NCBI RefSeq assembly: GCF_002799245.1
Contig: NZ_NEQV01000005.1
Location: 186,001 to 250,000 of the forward strand
Source: Stenotrophomonas maltophilia
GTDB taxonomy: Bacteria; Pseudomonadota; Gammaproteobacteria; Xanthomonadales; Xanthomonadaceae
Direction of reading: 5' to 3'
Length of the DNA: 64,000 nucleotides
In this document: piece after piece, positions 45,718-55,219 of the stretch
Numbering within the stretch: position 1 is the first letter of the stretch
Layout of the letters: each line of letters begins with the position of its first letter
Translations under genes and position numbers: made by a program
The notes under the pieces: model-generated
Databases searched by the model: none
What the model was told of the DNA's origin: nothing
What the model saw: only the letters and a program-made list of their open reading frames with translations

Positions 45718-45994
45718 CGACAGATCGCAGGAAACTGTCGAAGGCGGGGTGGGTCCGATGGCGGGAGTGTCCGCGGCATGGATGCCGCGGCCAAGCCCCC
45801 ATGGGTGAGGGCGCTTTGCTTGCGAAGTACTGCTTCGCAAGCGCCCGAACGCACAGCCGCCAGCGGCTGGGCCGGACCGCGGAGCGGGGTTTACGGCGTC
45901 TCCCGCCACCGGACCCACCCCGCCATCCCACAGGAAACCCGCTTCTGCCGTTGCCGTTGCTTGAAGCCTCTGCAGGTGCCGGGCGCAGCCCGGC
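45718..45994 (+). repeat. Composite structured repeat, copy 4 (long core)
   Basis: CGACAGAT pairs imperfectly with AACTGTCG, then GTCGAAGG, then a core of 182 nt (45743-45924), the same length as in copy 3. The outer arms (GGCGGGGTGGGTCCGATGGC and its partner) and the inner hairpin (CCGCGGCA-TGGA-TGCCGCGG) differ from copy 3 at both sides of the stem and still pair. The inserted segment is nearly identical to copy 3. The tail holds GCCGTTGCCGTTGC and the end hairpin GCAGGTGCCGGGCGCAGCCC (45972-45994). No GGGGTCAGATCC palindrome precedes this copy. Confidence 0.85.
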
Positions 45995-46064
45995 CCAACA
46001 CCCCCAACAGGCAGGCGGCGCCCGGAACAGGTACCCTATGCCGCCATCAGATAGCCAACGTGAC

Positions 46065-46601
46065 ATGACCGACGCCATCGTCGCTCCGCAGTGGGCCTCC
46101 CGCCTGCGCGACATCGCCGACTTCCCCAAGCCCGGCATCCTGTTCAAGGACATCATGCCGCTGCTCGCCCATGGCGAGGACTTCCGCGGCGCGATCACCG
46201 CGATGGCCGACCGCTGGCGCGACCAGAAGCTGGACGCGGTGGTTGGCATCGAATCGCGTGGTTTCATCCTCGGCGCCGCGATGGCACTGGAGCTGGGCGT
46301 CGGCTTCGTGCCGGTGCGCAAGCCGGGCAAGCTGCCGGGCCAGGTGCTGCGCGAGGAATACACGCTGGAATACCGCAGCGACTGCATCGAAGTGCATGCC
46401 GATGCGCTGCCGGCCGGTGCCCGCGTAGCGATCATCGATGACGTGCTGGCCACCGGCGGCACGCTGGTGGCTGCGTTGTCGCTGGTGCGCCGCCTGGGCG
46501 TTGAAGTGGTTGGTGCCGGCGTGCTGGTCGAGCTTGACGGCCTTGGCGGCCGCGCCCGATGGGAAGCGGACCTGCCGCTGCACACCGAACTGGTGTTCTG
46601 A
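46065..46601 (+). CDS. apt: Adenine phosphoribosyltransferase
   Basis: A protein of 178 residues from ATG 46065; an in-frame ATG at 46038 adds nine residues. It makes AMP from adenine and PRPP. Motifs are [48 protein letters not shown] and the PRPP loop [17 protein letters not shown]. Located 70 bases after the end hairpin of composite copy 4. Confidence 0.96.
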   Translation: MTDAIVAPQWASRLRDIADFPKPGILFKDIMPLLAHGEDFRGAITAMADRWRDQKLDAVVGIESRGFILGAAMALELGVGFVPVRKPGKLPGQVLREEYTLEYRSDCIEVHADALPAGARVAIIDDVLATGGTLVAALSLVRRLGVEVVGAGVLVELDGLGGRARWEADLPLHTELVF

Positions 46602-46620
46602 TCCAGTGTGCGAGCGCATC

Positions 46621-46828
46621 GGTGGGTGCCAACCAAGGTTGGCATCTACCAGATCGAATCGCCGCGCACCGGTAGTTGCCAACCTTGGTTGGCACCGGCC
46701 AGCTCGAGTCGCCGCGCATTGGTAGTTGCCAACCTTGGTTGGCACCGCTTTTCGCGACTGGCGCCGCGGACGGGCCAGCCAAGGCCGGCCGCTACCAGGT
46801 CAGGTCGTTGCCAGCCTTCGGCTGGCAA
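46621..46828. repeat. 50-bp tandem array plus two further palindromes
   Basis: A 50-base unit starting GGTAGTTGCCAACC and containing the palindrome TGCCAACCTTGGTTGGCA begins at 46621, 46671 and 46721 (2.6 copies, last ending about 46747). The first copy has AAGG instead of TTGG in the palindrome centre. Two more palindromes follow: GGCCAGCCAAGGCCGGCC (about 46774-46791) and GTTGCCAGCCTTCGGCTGGC (about 46807-46828). All lie between convergent apt and dbpA. Confidence 0.85.
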
Positions 46829-46839
46829 CGCTGTTTCAA

Positions 46840-48216
46840 TCACATCATCCGCACGCGGAAACGACGGCCCTTGATCTTGCCGGCTTCCAGTTTGGCCACG
46901 GCCTTGTTGGCCTGCTCACGCGCAATCGCTACGTAGGAGCGGGTCGGGAAGATCGCGATCTTGCCGATGAACTTGGCAGACAGGCCGGCATCACCGGTCA
47001 GTGCGCCAAGGATGTCGCCTGCGCGCAGCTTGTCGGTCTTGCCGCCGTCGATCCGCAGGGTGCGCATCGCGGCCTGCGGCAGTTCGGCCGGGCGCGAGGT
47101 CGCCAGCGGCGTCTTCTGCCAGTCCAGCGGTTCGCCGCGCTGTGCTTCGATGGCTTCGGCGCGGGTCTTCTCGCGGCCGGCCACCAGGCTGATCGCCAGG
47201 CCGCTGGCACCGGCGCGGCCGGTACGGCCGACGCGGTGCTGATAGCTTTCCACGTCGGTCGGCAGCTCGTAGTTGATCACCGCCGCCAGCTCTTCCACGT
47301 CCAGGCCGCGAGCAGCCACGTCGCTGGCCACCAGCACGTTGCAGCTGCGGTTGGCCAGCAACAGCAGCACTTCCTCGCGGTCGCGCTGCTCCATGTCGCC
47401 ATGCAGGGCGAGTGCGGAGAAGCCGAACTGCTGCAGCGAGTTGGCCACTTCGTCCACGTCCTTGCGGGTGTTGCAGAACACCACCGCCGATTCCGGCGTG
47501 TACTTCAGCAGCAGGCCGGCCAGCGCCTTCTGGCGATGTGCCGGTTCCACCTCGCAGAACACATGACGGATGGCCGGTGCCTGGTCGGCGCCTTCCACGG
47601 TCACTTCCACGGCGTCGCGCAGCAGATCACGCGCCATCGCGCGGATGCTGTCGGGGAAGGTGGCGGAGAACAGCAGGCTCTGGCGATCCTTGTGGGTGCG
47701 GCCGGCGATCTCGCGGATCGGCTCCTCGAAGCCCATGTCGAGCATGCGGTCGGCCTCGTCCAGCACCAGCGTGCGCACCGCGCCAAGATTCAGCGCGCGC
47801 TTGCGTGCCAGTTCCTGCACGCGGCCGGGCGTACCGACCACCACGTGCGGGTCGTGGCCTTCCAGCGAAGCCAGCTGCGGGCCCAGCGGCACGCCGCCAA
47901 CCAGCAGCAACAGCTTCAGGTTGGGAATGCCGGTGGCCAGCTTGCGGATCTGCTTGCCGACCTGATCGGCCAGTTCGCGGGTCGGGCACAGCACCAGCGC
48001 CTGTACGCGGATCAGGCTGGGGTCGATGGCCTGCAGCAGGCCCAGGCCGAAGGCGGCGGTCTTGCCGCTGCCGGTCGGCGCCTGTGCGATCACATCGCGG
48101 CCATCCAGGATGGCCGGCAGGCTCTGTGCCTGCACGGGAGTGAGGGTGGTGTAGCCGAGGGCATCCAGGCCGGGCTGCAGGGCCGGGCTCAGCGGCAGGG
48201 TCGAGAAGTCAGTCAT
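46840..48216 (-). CDS. dbpA: ATP-dependent RNA helicase DbpA
   Basis: A protein of 458 residues. DEAD-box motifs are complete: Q motif (TPVQAQSLPAIL), I AQAPTGSGKT, Ia PTRELADQV, II DEAD, III SAT, V ARGLDV and VI HRVGRTGRAG. The C-terminal DbpA RNA-binding domain (about residues 385-458, RTLRIDGGKTDKLRAGDILG and FIGKIAIFPTRSYVAI) targets hairpin 92 of 23S rRNA. The role is 50S subunit assembly. Confidence 0.96.
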   Translation of the reverse strand: MTDFSTLPLSPALQPGLDALGYTTLTPVQAQSLPAILDGRDVIAQAPTGSGKTAAFGLGLLQAIDPSLIRVQALVLCPTRELADQVGKQIRKLATGIPNLKLLLLVGGVPLGPQLASLEGHDPHVVVGTPGRVQELARKRALNLGAVRTLVLDEADRMLDMGFEEPIREIAGRTHKDRQSLLFSATFPDSIRAMARDLLRDAVEVTVEGADQAPAIRHVFCEVEPAHRQKALAGLLLKYTPESAVVFCNTRKDVDEVANSLQQFGFSALALHGDMEQRDREEVLLLLANRSCNVLVASDVAARGLDVEELAAVINYELPTDVESYQHRVGRTGRAGASGLAISLVAGREKTRAEAIEAQRGEPLDWQKTPLATSRPAELPQAAMRTLRIDGGKTDKLRAGDILGALTGDAGLSAKFIGKIAIFPTRSYVAIAREQANKAVAKLEAGKIKGRRFRVRMM

Positions 48217-48260
48217 GGCGCATTGTACCTGTCTGCGCGGCAGCTCCCGTCCAATGGGGT

Positions 48261-48334
48261 GGGGTCGGATCCCTTTCCGCAGGAAAGGGATCCGACCCCC
48301 AATTGGATGGTGGGTGCCGACCGTTGGTCGGCAC
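48261..48334. repeat. GGGGTCGGATCC palindrome and a SMAG-like palindrome
   Basis: GGGGTCGGATCCCTTTCC pairs with GGAAAGGGATCCGACCCC (48261-48299), and GTGCCGACCGTTGGTCGGCAC follows at 48314-48334. They lie between dbpA's promoter side and the 3' end of yeiH. Confidence 0.85.
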
Positions 48335-48342
48335 GCTCTTGC

Positions 48343-49422
48343 TCAGCCCATCACCGCCAGCACGCCCTGATGAATCGCCAGGCCACCGAACAGCAGCCAG
48401 GCGAACAGGATCAGCGCCAGCAGCAGTGGCTTCAGGCCCGCCTGGCGCAGCGCCGAGACGTGGGTGGTCAGGCCCAGTGCGGCCATCGCCATCGCCAGCA
48501 GCACGGTATCCAGCTGCACCAGCCCCGCCTGCAGGCCGGCCGGCAGCAGATGCAGCGAGTTGAAACCGGCCACCGCTACGAACCCGAAAGCGAACCACGG
48601 CACCACGATGCGTGCCTTGCTGCCGTCGGCGCTGGCCTTGCCGCCGCGCGCCAGCCACAGCGACAGCGCGACCAGGAACGGCGCCAGCAGCATCACCCGC
48701 ACCATCTTGGTGATCACGGCGGTGTCAGCTGCCGCTTGGTTGACCGCGCGGCCGGCCGCCACCACCTGCGCCACTTCATGCACCGTCGCGCCGGTGAACA
48801 GGCCGTACTGCCGCGCGTCCATCGCCAGCCAGCCGTGCGACTGCACCAGCGCATACAGCGCCGGGTACAGGAACATCGCCAGCGTGCCGAACACCACCAC
48901 CGTCGACACAGCCACCGTGACCTGTGCCGCGCGGCCACGCACCACCGGTTCGGCGGCCATCACCGCCGCCGCGCCGCAGATCGCGCTGCCGGCACCGATC
49001 AGCATTGCCGCTTCGCGTTCCATCCTGAACACGCGCACACCCAGCCAGCAGGCCAGGCCGAAGGTGCTGGCCACCACCAGCACGTCCATCAGTACGCCGC
49101 TGACGCCGACATGGCCGATGTCCTGGAAGGTCAGGCGCAGGCCGTACAGCACGATGCCGGCGCGCAGCAGCCAGTGCTTGGAGAAGCCGACACCGGCCGC
49201 GCTGCTCGGCGCCAGACGCGGGTAGAGGGTGTTGCCGACCACGATGCCGGCGACGATGGCCACGGTCAGCGCGCTCAAGCCGTGCGCCTGAAGCCAGGGA
49301 AGCTCGGCCAGGTACAGCGACGCCGCCGCGATCAGGCCCACCAGCAGCAGGCCGGGCAGGCGTGGCTGCCAGCGCTGGCGCAGGGCGGGCAGGGACCAGG
49401 AGGAGAGAGCGGGGGCGTTCAT
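48343..49422 (-). CDS. yeiH: YeiH family inner-membrane protein (UPF0324)
   Basis: A protein of 359 residues from ATG 49422 with about ten membrane segments. Family signatures are LTVAIVAGIVVGNTLYPRL, GIVLYGLRLTFQDI, LIGAGSAICGAAAVMA and the Thr/Glu region FTGATVHEVAQVVAAG. Relatives may move sulfite-, sulfonate- or organic-anion compounds, not proven. It is divergent from a LysR gene, the YeiE/YeiH layout of E. coli. Confidence 0.92.
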   Translation of the reverse strand: MNAPALSSWSLPALRQRWQPRLPGLLLVGLIAAASLYLAELPWLQAHGLSALTVAIVAGIVVGNTLYPRLAPSSAAGVGFSKHWLLRAGIVLYGLRLTFQDIGHVGVSGVLMDVLVVASTFGLACWLGVRVFRMEREAAMLIGAGSAICGAAAVMAAEPVVRGRAAQVTVAVSTVVVFGTLAMFLYPALYALVQSHGWLAMDARQYGLFTGATVHEVAQVVAAGRAVNQAAADTAVITKMVRVMLLAPFLVALSLWLARGGKASADGSKARIVVPWFAFGFVAVAGFNSLHLLPAGLQAGLVQLDTVLLAMAMAALGLTTHVSALRQAGLKPLLLALILFAWLLFGGLAIHQGVLAVMG

Positions 49423-49518
49423 GGCAGGAGTGGGACGGGAGAGATGGGGCAAGCGTGCGCCTTTGTTGCTGACCCGTAAAACGAATAATATGGGTGAAAT
49501 CTACCTATACAGTGGGTA

Positions 49519-50400
49519 ATGGTCATGCGCCTCACCCTGCGCCAGCTGCAGGTCTTCGTCGCCATCGCCGATCACGGCAGCACCACCGCCGCCGGGCAGG
49601 CCATCGCGCTCTCGCAATCGGCCAGCAGCGCCGCCCTGCAGGAGCTGGAAGCGCACTTCGGTACCCCGCTGTTCGACCGCATTGGCCGCCGCCTGGCCCT
49701 GAACGGGCATGGCCGCGCGCTGCTCGAGCCGGCCCGCACCCTGCTGGTCAACGCCGCTGATCTGGAGCGGCAGCTGGCCGCCGGCGGCGACCCGTCGCAG
49801 GGCGCACCGCTGCGGTTGGTGCTGGCAGCCAGTACCACCATCGGCAACTACCTGCTGCCGCCGCGCATCGCCGAACTGCTGCGGCAGGCGCCACAGGCCG
49901 AAGTCGACCTGCGCATCGACAACAGTGCCGGCGTGGTCGCCGCCGTGCAGCGCCTGGATGTGGATGCCGGCCTGATCGAAGGCCCATGCCACGAGCGCGG
50001 CCTGCAGGTGACCGCCTGGCAGCAGGACCCGCTGGTGATCGTGGCTGCCGCCGATGCCCCCGCACGCTGGTCGCTGGACGAACTGCGTCGCGCACGCTGG
50101 CTGCTGCGCGAGCCCGGCTCCGGCACCCGCGAAGCCGTGGAACAGGCGCTGCTGCCGCACCTGCGCGGCTTCGCGCAGACCCTGCAGCTGGGCAACACCG
50201 AAGCGATCAAGCAAGCCGCCATCGCCGGCCTCGGCCTGGCCTGTCTTTCGCGCCATGCGCTGGAGGAGCCGCTGGCCCTGGGCCGCCTGCGTGTGCTTGC
50301 GACCCCGCTCCCCTCCCTGGAGCGCACCCTGTGGCTGGTACGCCACCCGGGCAAGCACTGGCTGCCGGGGTTGCAGGCCTTGTTGGGGGAAGTGCAGTAA
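49519..50400 (+). CDS. LysR-family regulator, YeiE-like
   Basis: A protein of 293 residues from ATG 49519 (an ATG at 49525 is equally possible). The winged helix is LTLRQLQVFVAIADHGSTTA, then SSAALQELEAHFGTPLFDR. The effector domain holds LVLAASTTIGNYLLPPRIAE, a feature of the CysB/YeiE/CysL group. It is divergent from yeiH and probably controls it. The gap contains an A/T-rich stretch (AACGAATAATATGGGTGAAA near 49480-49500) where the operator would be expected. Confidence 0.9.
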   Translation: MVMRLTLRQLQVFVAIADHGSTTAAGQAIALSQSASSAALQELEAHFGTPLFDRIGRRLALNGHGRALLEPARTLLVNAADLERQLAAGGDPSQGAPLRLVLAASTTIGNYLLPPRIAELLRQAPQAEVDLRIDNSAGVVAAVQRLDVDAGLIEGPCHERGLQVTAWQQDPLVIVAAADAPARWSLDELRRARWLLREPGSGTREAVEQALLPHLRGFAQTLQLGNTEAIKQAAIAGLGLACLSRHALEEPLALGRLRVLATPLPSLERTLWLVRHPGKHWLPGLQALLGEVQ

Positions 50401-50436
50401 CCGGGGTCCATCCCCCCACGACGCGGATTCCATGAA

Positions 50437-50587
50437 GGGGTCAGAGCCCGTTGCGCAGCAACGGGATCCGACCCCGACAGATCGACTGGCCCTATAGCGT
50501 TCATCCATACCGGCCCGACTGCCACCGTAAGCCGCTTTGGCTGTCGCTGCGGCCGTTGCCTCTGCGGGTGCCGGGTGCAACCCGGCC
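50437..50587 (+). repeat. Remnant of the composite repeat, core missing
   Basis: Module order matches the other copies, but the core is lost: GGGGTCAGAGCCCGTTGC palindrome (50437-50475), CGACAGAT (50475-50482), then after about 40 bases the tail (AAGCCGCTTTGGCTGTCGC, GCCGTTGC) and the end hairpin GCGGGTGCCGGGTGCAACCC (about 50565-50587). It ends 28 bases before uup. Confidence 0.7.
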
Positions 50588-50602
50588 GACGCGCCCAACC
50601 CG

Positions 50603-50608
50603 TACAAT
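50603..50608 (+). promoter_or_regulatory. Candidate -10 box of uup
   Basis: TACAAT lies 6 bases before the uup ATG, so the start codon would sit close to the transcript 5' end. Its -35 position would fall in the end hairpin of the repeat remnant. Confidence 0.4.
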
Positions 50609-50614
50609 ATCCGG

Positions 50615-52470
<1,856 letters not shown>

Positions 52471-52495
<25 letters not shown>

Positions 52496-52817
52496 GGTTG
52501 ATCGGCGCCCGGGTGCGCCGATTGCTGTAGAGCCGAGCCCATGCTCGGCTCCTGGAAGCCAGAGCAGCCGAGCGCAGGCTCGGCTCTACAGAAGAACGGC
52601 CGGCGCTGGGAAGAGTTGGAAGGCTGAGGGTTGATCGGCGCCCGGGTGCGCCGATTGCTGTAGAGCCGGGCCCATGCTCGGCTCCTGGAAGCCAGAGCAG
52701 CCGAGCGCAGGCTCGGCTCTACAGAAGAACGGCCGGCGCTGGGAAGAGCTGGAAGGCTGAGGTTGATCGGCGCCCGGGTGCGCCGATTGCTGTAGAGCCG
52801 AGCCCATGCTCGGCTCG
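52471..52817. repeat. 132-bp tandem repeat that includes the 3' end of uup
   Basis: A unit beginning GCGCTGGGAAGAGCTGG starts at 52471, 52603 and 52736 (periods 132 and 133, because copy 2 has one extra G). The first copy includes the last 25 bases of uup with its stop; copies 2 and 3 repeat those bases outside the gene. Each full unit carries two SMAG palindromes (GTAGAGCCGAGCCCATGC and the reverse). The third copy is cut at about 52817. Confidence 0.92.
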
Positions 52818-52819
52818 GT

Positions 52820-52985
52820 AGTAGATCCACGCCATGCGTGGATATCCGGATCCGTGCGGACCAACGGTCCGCACCCACGCCAAGCGGATCCGTGCGGACC
52901 AACGGTCCGCACCCACCCAAGCGGATCCATGCGGACCAGCGGTCCGCACCCACCCAAGCGGATCAGCACCCACCCAAGCGAATTC
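52820..52985. repeat. SMAG palindrome and 37-bp tandem array
   Basis: GTAGATCCACGCCATGCGTG at 52820-52842, then GGATCCGTGCGGACC-type units starting at 52848, 52886, 52923 and 52960 (periods 38, 37, 37; the last is shortened). Each full unit contains the palindrome GTGCGGACCAACGGTCCGCAC. The gap 52496-53007 between uup and the cytochrome genes is filled by this and the 132-bp array. Nothing else is seen in it. Confidence 0.9.
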
Positions 52986-53007
52986 CGCGCCAGCAACGGC
53001 GCGGTGG

Positions 53008-53469
53008 TCACTTGACCCCGTGCAGATCCCGCAGCTGGCTCGGCCGGCTGCCGAAATACGCTGCCAGGTCGGCGATGTCCTGATCACTCAGGTCCTTGGC
53101 CTGCGGCGTCATCAGCATGTGCTGGCGGTCGCCGGCGCGGTAGGCCTGCAGTGCATGCGCCAGGTAGTCGCCGTACTGCCCACCCAGCTTCGGATAGGTC
53201 GGGTCGATCGGCGCATTGCCGTCAGCCCCGTGGCAGTCGATGCAGCTCTGGTTGGTGGCCTTGCCCTTCACCTTGGCGCGGGCTTCACCGGCGGCCTCGC
53301 GGCCCGCCGGCAGGCCGGCGGAGGACGAAGAACCGTGTTCGCCGCTGGCATGGCCCGGGTCGGCGGCGGATTTCTCGCTGTTTTCCACCTGCGACTGTGA
53401 ACAGGCCGCCAGCAGCAGGGCAACGGACAGGGCGATGGCGTGACGCATCGGATGCGCGGCTTTCGACAT
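53008..53469 (-). CDS. c-type cytochrome, lipoprotein
   Basis: A protein of 153 residues. It starts with a lipoprotein signal (HAIALSVALLLAAC, lipobox LAAC near residue 23), followed by a Ser/Gly/Ala-rich linker and one heme site CIDCH near residue 76. The axial Met is probably in MLMTPQAKDLS near 118. This is a class I cytochrome c of the c4/c553-like type. It starts 9 bases after the other cytochrome gene stops, so the pair is an operon. Likely an electron carrier in the periplasm, partner unknown. Confidence 0.88.
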   Translation of the reverse strand: MSKAAHPMRHAIALSVALLLAACSQSQVENSEKSAADPGHASGEHGSSSSAGLPAGREAAGEARAKVKGKATNQSCIDCHGADGNAPIDPTYPKLGGQYGDYLAHALQAYRAGDRQHMLMTPQAKDLSDQDIADLAAYFGSRPSQLRDLHGVK

Positions 53470-53478
53470 GGGCGGGCC

Positions 53479-53868
53479 TTACTTGACGGTGGACAGGTAA
53501 ACAGCGAGATCGGCGATCTCCTGTTCGCTGAAACTCATCGACTGCGCCTGCATCGTCGGATGCCGGCGCTTGCCCTGGCGGTACTCGGTCAGGGCCTGGG
53601 CCAGGTATTGCTGGGTCTGGCCGCCGATCTTCGGCACCCGGTAACTGGGGTAGGCGTTCTTGTAACCGGTGATGCCGTGGCAGCCCTGGCAGGTGTAGGC
53701 CAGGACGCGGCCATTGTCGAAGTTGCCAGTGGGTGCGGCAGGCGCGGGCGCAGCGGCGGGAGCCGGGGCCGGGGCGGGTGTGGCAGGAGCAGGAGCGGGC
53801 TGTGCGGCGGCCCCAAGGGGCAGGAGGACGGCCAGAGCGAGACAAGCGGCGAGCGGCTGCGGGCGCAT
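53479..53868 (-). CDS. c-type cytochrome, secreted
   Basis: A protein of 129 residues from ATG 53868. Signal peptide (LAACLALAVLLPLGAAAQ), then an Ala/Pro repeat linker of about 30 residues, a heme site CQGCH near residue 61 and a Met ligand region (PTMQAQSMSFSEQEI). It is similar in layout to the downstream lipoprotein cytochrome, both ending in a QEIADLAVYL-type helix, and probably arose by duplication. First gene of the pair. Confidence 0.88.
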   Translation of the reverse strand: MRPQPLAACLALAVLLPLGAAAQPAPAPATPAPAPAPAAAPAPAAPTGNFDNGRVLAYTCQGCHGITGYKNAYPSYRVPKIGGQTQQYLAQALTEYRQGKRRHPTMQAQSMSFSEQEIADLAVYLSTVK

Positions 53869-54073
53869 GGTGTCGTTTCCGGGGATTCGGGTCTGGTCGT
53901 TCCGGCGTGGGGTACGGAACGACCCGAGTATAGCCTCAGGTTTCATCTAGCTGAAATGGGGGTGGGCCGACCAGCGGCGTGAAGACACCATGACCTTTGG
54001 GATATGGTGTTGCCGTGAAGTGGTGCATTACTTTGCTACCACACCTGTCCACGCATCCTCCAGGGACCTGACG

Positions 54074-55219
54074 ATGTCGCACCCAATCCTCCTGTCCGGC
54101 CGTCGCAGCGGAATCTGCGCTGCCGCACTGCTGATCTCCACCTCCCTGCTGCTGGGCGGTTGCGCCGCAGGGCCCAATTCCGAAGCCAAGGCTGCCGAGA
54201 CCAAGGAGGAGAAGAAGGTCGACGCGGTCCCGGTCGAAGTGGCGGTGGCCAGCCATCGTGCCGTCGCGGCCAGCTATACCGGCACCGCCGCACTGGAGCC
54301 GCGCGCCGAATCGCAGGTGGTCGCCAAGACCTCCGGCGTAGCACTGGCGGTGCTGGTCGAGGAAGGGCAGCGGGTTACGGCCGGCCAGCCGCTGGTGCGG
54401 CTGGACCCGGACCGCGCTCGCCTGGCCGTGGCACAGAGCGAAGCGCAAATGCGCAAGCTGGAAAACAACTACCAGCGCGCACAGAAGCTGGTCGGCCAGC
54501 AGATGGTCAGCGCCGCCGATGTCGACCAGCTGCGCTACGACCTGGAAAACATCCGCGCGCAGTACCGCCTGGCCACGCTCGAGCTGTCCTACACCACGGT
54601 GGTGGCGCCGATCTCCGGTGTGATCGCCTCGCGTTCGATCAAGACCGGCAACTTCGTGCAGATCAACACGCCGATCTTCCGCATCGTCGACAATTCGCGG
54701 CTGGAAGCCACCCTCAACGTACCCGAGCGTGAGCTGGCCACCCTGCGTGCCGGCCAGCCCGTGACGCTGGCCGCCGATGCGCTGCCGGGCCAGAGCTTCA
54801 GCGGCACCGTCGACCGCATCGCGCCGGTGGTGGACTCGGGCAGTGGCACGTTTCGCGTCGTCAGCGCCTTCGATGGCGCCGCGCACGCGCTGCAGCCCGG
54901 CATGTTCGGGCGCATCCGCATCGATTACGACCAGCGTGCCGATGCGCTGGTGGTGCCGCGCCTGGCGCTGCTCGACGACGGTGAGCCGGCGGTGTTCCGC
55001 GTGCGCGAAGGCAAGGTCGCACGCGTTCCGGTCAAGCTGGGTTACGCCGAGGGCCCGTGGGTGGAGATCCGTGATGGCCTGGCGGCCGGTGATCAGGTGG
55101 TCACCGCCGGCAAGGTCGCCCTGCGCGACGGCACCACGGTGCAGGTGATTGCCGACCCGAAGGCGAAGACGGTCGCAGCGGCCGCCAAGCCGGCAGACAA
55201 GGCCGGGAGCAAGCAATGA
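54074..55219 (+). CDS. RND efflux periplasmic adaptor lipoprotein
   Basis: A protein of 381 residues from ATG 54074. Lipoprotein signal ending LLLGGC, then the barrel-sandwich halves: ASQ-like LEPRAESQVVAKTSGVALAV and TTVVAPISGVIASRSIKTGN, with an alpha-hairpin between (RLAVAQSEAQMRKLENNYQR). It links an inner-membrane pump to an outer-membrane channel. It overlaps the first pump gene by 4 bases. Confidence 0.92.
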   Translation: MSHPILLSGRRSGICAAALLISTSLLLGGCAAGPNSEAKAAETKEEKKVDAVPVEVAVASHRAVAASYTGTAALEPRAESQVVAKTSGVALAVLVEEGQRVTAGQPLVRLDPDRARLAVAQSEAQMRKLENNYQRAQKLVGQQMVSAADVDQLRYDLENIRAQYRLATLELSYTTVVAPISGVIASRSIKTGNFVQINTPIFRIVDNSRLEATLNVPERELATLRAGQPVTLAADALPGQSFSGTVDRIAPVVDSGSGTFRVVSAFDGAAHALQPGMFGRIRIDYDQRADALVVPRLALLDDGEPAVFRVREGKVARVPVKLGYAEGPWVEIRDGLAAGDQVVTAGKVALRDGTTVQVIADPKAKTVAAAAKPADKAGSKQ

